Shown here piece by piece: positions 11,808-22,426 of a stretch of DNA of 64,000 nucleotides. Where the stretch lies: NCBI RefSeq assembly GCF_030272615.1, contig NC_081410.1, positions 139,790,849 through 139,854,848 on the forward strand, in the 5' to 3' direction. Both the position numbers and the translations under genes were made by a program. The DNA comes from Cryptomeria japonica. Its lineage: Eukaryota; Streptophyta; Pinopsida; Cupressales; Cupressaceae. The notes under the pieces are model-generated. The model saw nothing but the letters and a program-made list of their open reading frames with translations, searched no databases and had not been told where the DNA came from. Position 1 is the first letter of the stretch. Every line of letters begins with the position of its first letter.

Positions 11808-12010
11808 CTTTCTCTCTCTACCCTACCCTCTAACCCTCCCACCTTACCTATGTCTCTCTCTCTCTCCCATTCCTTCTACTCTCAACATTCAACATCCCTC
11901 TCTCTCTCCTCTTCCTTATAGTCTCAACATCCAACATCTCTCTCTCTCTCCATACATTTTTCTCTAGATCCCTCCCCTCTTACTCTCCCTCTTGGACTCT
12001 CACTTCATTG
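11808..12010. repeat. CT-rich block 1
   Basis: Pyrimidine-rich DNA with many short CTCTCT runs separated by CCAACATC-like spacers. The segment around CTCTCCATACATTTTTCTCTAG (11946-11967) matches the segment at about 16289-16312, so the block belongs to a dispersed repeat rather than being simple slippage alone. Confidence 0.7.
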
Positions 12011-14677
12011 TCATTCTCAGACTCCATTAACTATTTTGATCTAAAGAGGTTGCAAATTTCCATTAAAGAGTAGAGATTCATGACTAACACCTAAGATCCA
12101 CCATTCTAGATAGAAGAAGCCATGTCAATAGGGTGTAGGTTGGTTTGACAACCTCTAATACAAGTTCAAGATGATACATAAGGATAATCTCTATCAATAA
12201 TCTTTGTCAGAAGGTTTTGTTGTAGCAGATCAGGAAAAAGAGAGAATCAAGAGGATACAATCATACTTAAGAGGACAACTCAACATCATGATAAATCCTT
12301 CAAGGTTATTTAAATCTCAATGAAGATAAGTCAAGGAAAATTATCATTGATAACAATGGAGATCAATTTTTATTCACAAAAAATACAACCATTAGGAGTA
12401 AAATCACAACGCATGGGAGCTAAAAGTCCTTAATGATAATTGTTTGACAATCCAAAATAGAGACAAAACTCACAAGATAGAACAAGAGGCTTCATTGCAG
12501 CAACATCCTAAAGCCTCAAGATAGAGTCAAAGCCACATAACAGAGAGGTATAAGGTCATGAAGAAAATGACAAGATTTAGAATGAGGGTAGCAAGCTTCA
12601 CCAGATAGTAATGAATATGGGAGTGCTCTTTGAAGTTGAAAGAAAAGTCTATATTTTTGTAGAGATCCATGAAGAAGGAACATAGTTCATAGAGAGGAGA
12701 AAACCCTAAGAGAAATCACACCCACATGAAATTTTCAATAGTAATAAGGACAATCTTGAATCACTATTATAGAGGTTATGAAAATCACATATTATGCTTG
12801 ATTGAGTCTCAAAGAAGAGACAATTATAGAGAAACATGGAAAAGTCACCAACTAAGGGATAGAGATAAAATAAAGTTAATAAAGACAGTGATTTCATATG
12901 CTAAAATAAATTCATAGATAGTACTTTCAATATTGTATGACAACTAACAGAGGTTAAGATGTAACCTAAATAAAGTAGAGTAGTGTGAACATGCCCAAAT
13001 ATCAATGAAGGTTCTCTGGAAACTTAGAGTTTAGAAATAGAGCAGTGATTGTCTTAATGGGTTATCACTGGGAAGCTCAAAGCCTACAAAATTCTTATTG
13101 TATGAAAATATCACAGTAATCATTTAAGTGAAAGGTGGCCATTCAAAATCATAGAGAGGTCAACAACCACAATGCCTTTAAGAGTAAGAAGATCTTAACA
13201 AGAAACAAGAGCAGATGAAAGGAAGGACTGAGATAAATATTGTAGATATGAAGCCTACAACAATGTTTTGATAGAGAAAAAAAATGAGAAAACTGAGAAC
13301 AGTCACAAGACTCCAAGTTTGAAGCCATATAAATGAGGCAAGGTTTGTAAGACAGTGATATGAGTATGCCAAGGAGATCATATCATTGGAAGGCCTTATG
13401 GATAGTGGAGATAAGGAGACTCAAAGATAGTCACATGCTACCTATAGTAGTAGTAGAATAATGAAATGGATCCATGAGACAGTGATAATCTTCAGTCACT
13501 AAGAAAAGCAATGGAAAGAAGTGGTATGGGAAAGACATGTGATTATTCAAAAAATTTCAAAGTTTTGAATCAAAGACAACAAAAGCAAACTTAAGTGCCA
13601 AGAGACCAAAGATAGTGACAAGGAACATTTGGAAATGCAAAAATGTGGTGTTTAGGAGGCGCAAACAACAATTAGACCCTATTTTAAGAATACACTTGGG
13701 TCCAGCACTAGTCAAGGGAGGTTTCAAAGTGGTAAACAACACCTTCAATTCAATTTCAACCCTCTTTTTGTGAGATTTTCAAGTTTGATTGACCCAAGAG
13801 GATGATTTTGAATTTAAAAATGTAGTTGGTGATCCATGGAACCTAAATCTTGATTTGAATGAGTTAATTTCAGTCAAGCACCTAATTTGGAGGAGATCTT
13901 GGAGCCACCTCATCTCCTCCTGGAGTTCACTCACCTAGTCATCTTCAGTCCAAAGGGAGCCAGAGATTTGAATTTGAAATTAGGAGATTTCTTCCAATAA
14001 AATATAGTCACAGGTCTTCTTTGAAATTAGTTCAAGTACTTCTTTCTAGTGCACACAACAAAGGAAGAGAGTCTTGTAACTCCATTTTTTTATTTTTATA
14101 AAAGTATCATGCAAAGTAGTAGAACTCTTTTCTAAATATCAATAAAGTAGTACTGTTCCTTCTATATTTCTCTTGTCTCTTGATGTGCATGTGTATTTAT
14201 GAGAAATTTATTATGATTTATATATAGATCCTCTACTTTCCTTTCATTACTAGCAATGTTAGGCAAGAGATTGCATGTTGAGTTTTTTGTCAATAGTTTG
14301 AGGTTGTGAAGATCAGTTTTCCTTCATGCAATCAGTTGAAACAACACATTCATATAAAATTTGTATGCACTGCATGCTTTAGATTGAGTTGTGAATAGAT
14401 TGAAGTCTTTCTAAAATAGATTATGATTTTTATTAGTATAATCACATCCAAATATTGGTGCATTACCCTTAGTAGCAATAGATTTTAAGTTCAAGATTTC
14501 TCTTTATGCCTTTTCCTTTCAAATCATTTATTTCCTATGAAATATAAAAGGGAACTAGCCCATAATTTGGAGATTTTTCTTCACAATAGTAAACCCATAG
14601 GCTTGAATATTATTCCATGTTACACTAGATTGTTAAACTCTTGAGTTTGACATACCGTGCAAATTCTTGTGATAAAA
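12011..14677. other. Unassigned stretch with recurring short motifs
   Basis: About 2.7 kb without a credible gene. The words ACAGTGAT / GCAGTGAT and CACAAGA recur every few hundred bases from about 12880 to 13490. These could be remains of a decayed tandem repeat or of an old element interior. Open frames of 60-70 codons here are not supported by any motif. Confidence 0.35.
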
Positions 14678-14682
14678 CCTCC

Positions 14683-16270
14683 TATAGACGTCTAAAAATG
14701 GTCAACGCTTGCGAGGTCATACTTTAACATTTGCGCATTGCCTCATTTTAGGTTTTTGTGCCGCATTAACATTTCTCCTATGTCATGCACTTGGTCTTTA
14801 TCATTTGCGAGCATTGAGTCATTCTTCTGCATTCTTCATTCATCTTGCCTTCAAATTTGGTCTTGTCGACAACAATCTTCAATCATGATTTTGGTCAATC
14901 TTATCCTGTCACATCAATGTGCATGCTCATTTGTCATCATTTTGGACATCGTCAATCCTAATTAGGGTTTTGTCCTCTATCAATCTTGTCATCATGTGAT
15001 CGATTTGTCATCGATCGTGGTCATTTTCAATCTTGTCATCATGCGATCGATTTGTCATCAATTATTGTCCCCTCTATCAATCTTGTCATCTTGCGATCGA
15101 TTTGTCATCGATCGTGGTCATTTTCAATCTTGTTGTCTTGCAATCTATTTTGTCATCGATCCTTGTCCTCTTGTCAATTTTGTCATTTTGTGATCAATTT
15201 GTCATCGATCGTTGTCTATCTCAATTATGTCAATTTGGATCAATTAGTCATTGTTCCTTGTCAATTGGTGCATTTATCAATCAAATCATTTGTCAGCATT
15301 GGTCTTTTATCAAGTCAGAATCATGATCAAATCGAATTGACATTAATTATCCTTCATCAAGACCTAATTGTCATCTTTGCATTGCTAATTCATTTTCTAG
15401 GGTTTCATGATTTAATCATTTAACCTTGTTTGTCATTTCTTCCTCTAGGATTAATAAATTATTTATTTATCCTAAGTATTCTCATTACAATTAAATGTTC
15501 ATTTAATTGGCTAATTATTCCTCTTTTTGTGAATTAATTAATAAATGGCAAATTATTAATTCATTTACCTAATTCCTAATTTCCTATTTTTCATCAATTT
15601 CTAATTCCTAATTTTCCTCTTTTTCTAATTTTCTAATTTTCTAATTCCTAATTTCAATTCTCTCCTATTTTTCTCCTAATTTAATGGGAATGACATTTCA
15701 ATTTGTCATAATTTGTCACAATTGACAATCAATCAATTTTGACATAGAAATTTGTCATAAATTGTCATGAATTATCAATCAATCAAATTTTGCATAGAAA
15801 GTGCATAATTTGTCATAAATTGTCATAATTGACATTTTTGATTTACAATTTCCATTTGAATTGAATCATGCTAATTTGATCATTTCTCCAATTTGTCTAT
15901 AAATTGGATGAATTTCTTCAATCCCAATCTAATCACATTATTGAATAATCACTTTTTCGAATCACTTTGTCGAATCAATCACGCTTTGAGTACTCTTGTG
16001 CCAAATGTCAATCTTGCTTTCACATTAGGTTTATGCACTTGAAGGTGAGATCCACAAACAAAGGCTATTTGAAGAAGAAAGAAGGACAATGGAGCTGCAT
16101 GAAGGAAACATTCAGATCTGCATTTGGTTTGCTTAGTTTTTAGCTTTGAATGTTTCGCTTTCATGTCTTTATTGAGTGTGTTTAGGATAGATCATTGCAT
16201 TTTAGTTTTTGTGATTGAGCTAGATTAGTATTTTGATTTGCATGTGATGATTTCCGATTTCCTAGCTACA
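14683..16270 (+). mobile_element. Solo LTR, family G copy 1
   Basis: About 1.59 kb with TA(TG)TAGACG...GCTACA ends and perfect 5-bp duplications CCTCC at 14678-14682 and 16271-16275. Its start (TATAGACGTCTAAAAATGG) matches the start of the solo LTR at 51096 (TGTAGACGTATAAAAATGA). A TATA-like box TCTATAAATTGG at 15896-15907 parallels CTATAAATAG at 52025-52034 in the other copy, giving plus orientation. It contains a minisatellite and, at about 15695-15840, a two-fold repeat of a TTTGTCATAA-rich unit. Its family is probably gypsy-type because of the TGTA...TACA ends, but no internal region is present to prove it. Confidence 0.85.
14982..15226 (+). repeat. Minisatellite, about 47-50 bp unit, five copies
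   Basis: Five successive imperfect units built on CTTGTCATCATGCGATCGA then TTTGTCATCGATCGTGGTCA and a TCAAT end. Unit lengths read by eye are 47, 49, 47, 50 and 47 bases, with weaker continuation to about 15290. The long open frames across it are by-products of the repeat. Confidence 0.85.
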
Positions 16271-16275
16271 CCTCC

Positions 16276-16382
16276 CTTTGTACATCTCTCTCTACATATT
16301 TTTTTTCTCTAGATCCCTTTCCTCCTATTGTCCCTCCTTGATTCTCTCTCTCATCCTTCCACCTTACATCTATCTCCAACAA

Positions 16383-16478
<96 letters not shown>

Positions 16479-16745
16479 AACCACCTCTCCTCATTCCCTT
16501 TAGTGAAACTCCCAATCCCTAATCTCTCTCTCCCTCTCTCCATGTCTTCCACCCTCTCTCTCTCAAATCTCTCCCACGTGCCCTCTCTCTACCTATATCT
16601 CACTTTTTCCCTCCTACCTTACCTACGTCTATCTCTCACCTTCCCTCTATAATTATTTCTCTCCCTCCACCCCCCAACCCCACCTAGATAACTCTATCTC
16701 CCTCTGTCCCTTTGTACTTCTCTCTCTTAGATATTGGTCACATAC
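16276..16745. repeat. CT-rich block 2 with long (CT)n
   Basis: Pyrimidine-rich stretch beginning right after the solo LTR target duplication, with a nearly pure CT run at about 16387-16478. Outside the run it shows the same TCTCTAGATCCCT...CTCCCT order as CT-rich block 1. The solo LTR therefore inserted at the edge of such a repeat. Confidence 0.75.
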
Positions 16746-16886
16746 CTCTCCATCTCTATTTTGTCAAATGCACTTGCCATATTCTTCCTCCAACAAGGGT
16801 TTGAAAATACTCTACAAAGCATAACCCACTCAAACTGAGATTGATACAAAAACCTTGCTACCCAAAAATGGAACCAAAATTGGTTA

Positions 16887-16899
16887 GGCTCTAATACCA
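16887..16899 (-). other. Copia primer-binding site (minus strand)
   Basis: Minus strand TGGTATTAGAGCC, the copia initiator-Met primer site with one change, as in element B. It marks the end of a minus-strand LTR lying to its right. Confidence 0.65.
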
Positions 16900-17763
16900 A
16901 CTAAAAAGAAGAAAAGTTGTAGATAATGCTTCTAAACTCTAATCTAGTGAGGGAGATAGTGTAAATTCTCTTACGAATATTTAAGTGTTATAGAATAAGA
17001 AACATATATAGAAGGATATATTCAAAATTCAAAAGAATATTAAACTAAAAACATGATGTACATGGAGAAAAACCTTTTGGGAAAAAAACCCGCACTCCAA
17101 AAGAACAATACTTTGTAAAATTCAATGGATGAGTACAATAAAATCCTTGTACAATAACTTCTTCAATAGGATTCTTCACATCAACCCACAATCTAGATTA
17201 ATTTTGATAGTGTAACCTTCACCTATAGAAAAACTTGATACAACAACATGAACAACTATAACTACAACAATGGAAACTATTTCATGATTTTACAATGCAT
17301 AGTAGAATGAGTTTGTGATGGATGCCTAATTATATATCTTACTCAACAAAGGTTGTAAGAAATCCCAATATGTGCACATCATTTGCATGCATGCAACTTG
17401 TCCATATGTGAAGAATTTTCATAAACCATCATAAGAATCTCCATCTTGGGCACATACCTTACATGCAATAAGATTCTCTGGAACACATAGCCTTCATTCA
17501 TGCATGGGTGCCAACCTCTAGGAATAGCTATTTGTCATGACTATTATAGAATCTATCATAGGCTATCATATGTAAGTGTGTCATGAAATCTATCATAGAT
17601 GTTGTCATAAATATAACATAACATGACACTTAGAACCTACATATTATTGATTAATGATCCTTAAAGTGAGGCACCTACCTTCACATTTTTAGCATACGTG
17701 TCACATAGTCACTTCCAAGTGAGATGCTACCAAACTAATGGGTCCCACTAGGTGACTTGACAT
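16900..17763 (-). mobile_element. Probable copia LTR, borders uncertain
   Basis: To the right of the primer site is AT-rich DNA holding, at 17060-17086, the minus-strand motif GGGTTTTTTTCCC...GGTTTTTCTCC seen in the U5 of plant copia LTRs. A possible start of the LTR on the minus strand is TGTCAAGTCACC at about 17763, but I see no clean TG...CA pair. No coding region is attached on the left. Confidence 0.4.
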
Positions 17764-17864
17764 TAGTAGGATATTAATTAAATTAAATAATAAATCAATC
17801 AATCAAATAAATGCAATAATCAATGATAGGATTTGCAAAGGTTGAGAAACCTCAATCCAAACAT

Positions 17865-18030
17865 CCATCTCTACCTCTCTCTACCAACATCTCTCTCTCA
17901 TTTTCTCTCTATCTCCCACCTTTATTGTCTACTTATCCCTGTCTCACATCTCCCTCTCTCCTTCTCTCTCTCCCTCATTCCCCCTCCACTTATCTCTTTC
18001 CCCTCTCTCCTTCACTCTCTACTTCTCTCT
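17865..18030. repeat. CT-rich block 3
   Basis: Short CTCTCT runs interspersed with CCCACC and CCCTCC words, like blocks 1 and 2. Overlapping open frames are low-complexity artefacts. Confidence 0.65.
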
Positions 18031-18639
18031 ATGTGTTTAAAATGGAGAAGAGATGGACTAATCTAGGTATTATCTTATCCAAAACCAACCTCTCTTCCAT
18101 AAAAACATTGTAATATAAATACATAAAAGGTGTTTAGTTTGACCAACTCTAATCAAGGAGAGTAAAAAACCCTAGGTTCTATTCCTTTGTTGAATTGAAT
18201 ATGGATTGATTACTATACATGTCTAATAATGCTTAAACCATGCATAAATGGCCATTCACACTATTGAAATAGAATTACAAACACAAATGAAGCCATTGTA
18301 ATCTACAAAAAAAGAATAGAGATATAGAGGTACACCTATGACTAAAAGTAGAGCCTTTTTATGTGAGATTGGTGTGCAAGGTTCCCTAGTTTAGAGGCTT
18401 TCCACACTATAGTAACTATTCAAATCTTGGATCAGAAGACAAAGCTCTTATTCCTCATAAATCTAGCCAAATAGGCAAGACTATGGCATTGGCTACCCAT
18501 GTCTGGGCTTTTTCTCTCAAAATTGTTGTAATTGCCCTCTTCCTCTATAAACTCAATCTTCCTATACCTTTGAATTATTATGAAATTATAGATTTGCACC
18601 TACACAAGCACAAAGAGAGGGAAAATAGTTGTGATTGTA

Positions 18640-19010
18640 TAGGATCTTTCCTTAGTCAATCCCCCATTTTAGTAATCTTGCCTCGATGAATAGTCAAATT
18701 GGATCTAAAATAAAGTGTGTGCTCATTATCTTAAGTGTGTATAAGATTGTGGTGAAAAATGACATGCATAATCATAAATAAAACCCTACTCAAATGTGTT
18801 AGAGTGGGCCCTACATGATTATATAAAAAAGATGGTGTACAAAACAACTCAAGAGCACATAAACATGTGAATAAAAATAAATAAATGATAACTATTAGAA
18901 CTAAGTATTAAAACTTAGAAATGTGAGACATATATTCATAACAAATCTTGGAGGAGAGGTATAAGACAATATTAAATTAGTAATCTCTCTCATCCTCCAA
19001 AATTACTTGA
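18640..19010. repeat. Diverged gypsy-like LTR fragment
   Basis: The order of words CTTTCCTTAGTCAA, AGTCAAATTGG, AGTGTGTG and AAATAAAACCCTACTC parallels the gypsy-like LTRs at 33570-33720 and 38766-38860. A part around GTACACCTATGACTAAAAGT (18331-18350) also matches the LTR at about 38728-38747. It is probably a diverged copy; ends are not visible. Confidence 0.45.
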
Positions 19011-20073
19011 AGCTTCAATCATCTTTGCATTTATGGTGAATGAACAATATTAAAAAATTAACGTTACAAATTATACTTCAGATTTGAAAGTATTCTATAA
19101 AACTTGATATGAAACTTGAGGAAATAATTATATTTCGAGGAGGAGTAATATGTTTTACTCAAGGTGGTGTGTTAAACATTTCATCAATAAGATATAGCTT
19201 TAAGGGATGGGTCTAAGGGAACTAAGTAGAGTTGATTAGAGGATTAGACAAAGGAGGAATTAGGTGTTTGATAGGAATCATATGGAGGGAGTAGTGGTTC
19301 AAGAGATTCAACACAATACACGGGGGGAAATTAAAATGGGAGGGGGAATGATGGAAAAGGGTGGGGAGGTGAAAGAATTAGAAACAAAGATGTGAAATAT
19401 TTGGAATTGTGATCAAGAAATGGAGTTTAGGTTTTCAAACAAGGAAATCCTAGATAAAATGCTTCTATATTCTATGCTAAAAATAATAATTTGGTATGTT
19501 TAGCTAGGAGATAGGTTGGTCAACTTCAAACCATAGAAAAAATTAATAATAGATTGAAGAAGAGGTTGAGATAAGTTAAGCTCCATACAAACACTTGACT
19601 AGATCCTAAAATTGAAAATTTTATTTATTTTGTTCTTAAATCATAATTGTTGGTGTAATTAAGGCATTTTACCTTGGTTTATTTTTTCCTAGGTCCTTAT
19701 TACACTTTACTTAAGCTTACTCAAGGAATTTCATAGGAGTAATTGGAGCATTTTCATTTTAGGTGGCATTATCATGTTATCATTTCCACTTTATGTGGTG
19801 TCTCCAACTTTAGTGTCTTTGTCACATTATCATATCCACCTTTCGTGGTTGCACTTTTCCACCTTCGGTGGGTGATCCACCTTTAGAGTTGTTATCATGT
19901 GATAAATTTTCAGCTTTAGGTGGGATGATAGGTTGTCACTTTTTGTCTCATGTCATAAACTTATGTAATCTTCACCATATACTAGTTTAGCTATTCATAT
20001 GTGATCATCTGATGATCCTTCAACTCCATTATATCCATCCCAGCTTGAGACATGATTCTGGACTTACACAATG
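19011..20073. other. Unassigned stretch with clustered small hairpins
   Basis: No gene recognised. Between 19786 and 19888 three short perfect inverted repeats share a CCAC/GTGG stem (19786-19798, 19836-19848, 19859-19871), followed by a half copy at 19877. A TGTTGGTGTAATT at 19648 looks like a copia LTR start but no matching end with target duplication was found. Confidence 0.4.
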
Positions 20074-20496
20074 TCTGATACCAATGTTAACATTATGCCA
20101 ATAATCAAAAGGGTTAGCCCAAAAGCATGCATGCCTACATGAACAATCATGGGGCCAACATATGTCATTCAGGTATTTTCCAATACCACCTGAGACATAA
20201 TCTCAACATTCCCTGCTACCAGCTACCAGAGTTATTGCAATGATTTTCAACTTTATTGTCTTACATAACCTATTTTGCATACAAGCTGGTAACATCCTGC
20301 ACATACCGGTTAGCACTTGATACCAATTGTTAACCTTTACTCATTGAATTATGCAGTGGTGATCCATCACTGATCTGTAGGTGTGTAGTCAAGGAGACAC
20401 CTACACACTCTTGTCATCTTCATCCTTTATGTCAGCAACAACATGATCTTCATGTTGCCTTCATTATTGAGGGGGTGAATGATAAATTAGATGAGT
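20074..20496 (-). other. Retroelement-derived non-coding DNA with two primer-site-like motifs
   Basis: On the minus strand the sequences TGTTAACATTGGTATCAGA (20074-20092) and GGTTAACAATTGGTATC (20319-20335) both resemble an LTR end joined to a copia primer site. A TTCACCCCCTC word, typical of copia U5, lies upstream at about 20470. Neither is followed by a recognisable gag, so these are probably relics of further LTR borders. Confidence 0.4.
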
Positions 20497-22353
20497 TACT
20501 CCACTTGAGATCCTACATCTCCTTTAGGCCTTAGGAAATACCACCTGTGCACTGAATGCACAGTACCGATCCATGGTCTTCTTCCTCCACACTTGCTTGG
20601 TCTCACTTCTCTTCCCCTTTTCAGTCTGGGGAGTAGGGTTTGCCTTCTTCCACTGATGAGACCTTTCTCTTTCTGGTCCTTCACCATGACAAGAAATGGT
20701 GCTATAATAGCACACAACATCCATCCCAACCACATGATTGGGGAATCTTCTATCATACCAGTTTGACCATCTCCTCCTGTTCATGCTACTTTGACTATTA
20801 ATAGGAATCGATGGACCTCTTACTCCTACAGGGATATATCTCCTTTGGTTCCATGTAGATCTCTACCTTCCATATGTTCTATTTTCACATTTCCATAGAG
20901 CATGGCCATTTTGTCGACCTCCATGTAGCTGTAGGTTTCTCTTCTTGCACTCAAGCTCTCTATGGCCAGATCCATTGTAATTATGACAACCAATCTTTGC
21001 ATAACCGGGAGAAGGAACATGCATGTATCTTCTTCTGGATACTTTCTTTATATCAACATGTTTTCTATGAGATCCTATCTTGTCTTTTCTAGATCTCATT
21101 CTACACTCCCTTACCTTATGACCATAAACATTACATGTAAAGCAGTAACCGGTAAATGATTTTTTATGACTTACATGTTTATATTGCAATGCATGAGAAG
21201 GTCTTGCCAGTTTTGCATCCCCATCTTTTCTTTTTTGAGAAGAGGCCCAAGGTTGTCCGTTCTAAGAAACTCTTCCATCTGACCTCATCTTCTTCTTCTC
21301 CCACACAAGATTTCCCTAGTGGGTGGTAGCATTTCTTTGCCCTCTGCTTGTGGAAGGTCTCCTCAGCTGCTTTACCATCTTCCTACTTTCGATGAGGTTT
21401 TCTTCTCCCACCTCCTTACCTCTGGGATCTGTATGAGAACACCTTCTTGTAGCATTGATCTTCGCCTTTGTCTGCAAATCCACATTGGTTGTGGTCAAGT
21501 CAATCTTCTTTCGAGGAGCACTTCTAACTGGTGAGTTCTCCCCTTTGTTTTCTTCAAGCAGCCACTGAAGTTTTTTGTCTTTTATCTCTAGTTGAGAGGC
21601 TAGATCTTCACACTGGCATGCCTTGGTGTCTTTTGCCTGAGCCTTCATCTCTGAGATGCATTTCTCCAATTCTTCAAGGCATTTGACTAACTGGTTTTGT
21701 TCCACAATAGCAGCATTCTTGAATAACTTGTATTCTCTTTTAACTCTATTGAGTTCTTCAAGTGTATTTACAAGCTCTCCTTCAAGGTCAACTTCTTCTT
21801 CTTCCCCATCATTAGAAGGATCTTGATGGCAAGATCTATCTGCCATGTCTTCCTCTTCATCATCATCATTGCTCAACTTATCTTGTTGAGGAGAGGTGGT
21901 TGCCCAACCACTTTGAGATTCTTGGGCCACATGAAGTTGAGCTCCTTCTTCTTCATTGTTGTGGCTATAGGAAGATCTATCTTCATCATCCAGATAAATA
22001 TGAGATATATTTCTCATATTTCCTTCAAATGCAGGATCTACTATTGAGGGTTAATTTCCATAGAGCTTCTTTAATCTTTCCCATAAGCTCTTTGTTGTCT
22101 TCCACCTATCAACCTGTGATGAGACATCACCAGTGAGCACACTGAAAATAGTCTGCATGGCTTCTTCATTGCACTGGTTTTTTCTTTCTTCTACACATCT
22201 AGTAGGAAAACTGATCTTTCTAGGGAGACCATCAACTACTCACATCCATACATCAAACTCTAAAGAAGGTAAGAAAATTTCCATTCTGTAACTCCAAATA
22301 GAAAAATTTGAACCATCAAAAACTGGAGCAGAGAAAGATACTGAACAAACCAT
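20497..22353 (-). pseudogene. Copia gag-like polyprotein of element A, broken
   Basis: Minus-strand remnant starting at ATG 22353, about 60 bases inside the primer site. The start FDGSNFSIWSYRMEIFLPS is the plant copia gag (UBN2/DUF4219-type) entry motif. After stops, an open stretch (21316-22017) is strongly acidic (residues EEEEVDLEGE) and then heptad-like and probably coiled-coil (LEELEKCISEMKAQ). Next comes a CCHC zinc knuckle, CFTCNVYGHKVREC (about 21120), and a second one with its first Cys lost, GCHNYNGSGHRELEC (about 20950-21000). Several stops and frameshifts separate these parts. No protease, integrase or RT follows before the sequence loses identity near 20490. Confidence 0.7.
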
Positions 22354-22411
22354 TGTGTCCTTAGGCCGGAATCTACCCAAGTTGGAGAACACTCTTCTAA
22401 CTAGGAACCTA

Positions 22412-22424
22412 GGCTTTGATACCA
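22412..22424 (-). other. Primer-binding site of copia element A
   Basis: Minus strand TGGTATCAAAGCC, two bases after the LTR end CTAACA; one change from the TGGTATCAGAGCC consensus. Confidence 0.8.
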
Positions 22425-22426
22425 AT

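Noticed and set aside
14982-15226. CRISPR-like array
   Set aside because: Units abut without unique spacers and this is plant LTR DNA; it is an ordinary minisatellite.
14986-15423. A 145-codon frame with repeated SSCDRFVI-like units
   Set aside because: It lies on the minisatellite inside a solo LTR, is open in several frames, and has no protein features beyond the DNA repeat.
16266-16652. Arg/Glu and Ser/Leu repeat proteins on both strands
   Set aside because: Translations of the (CT)n block.
19648-20092. A 445-bp TRIM-type LTR (TGTTGGTG...GTTAACA)
   Set aside because: The ends look right but the flanks (ATAAT and TTATG) are not a target duplication and no second copy is seen.
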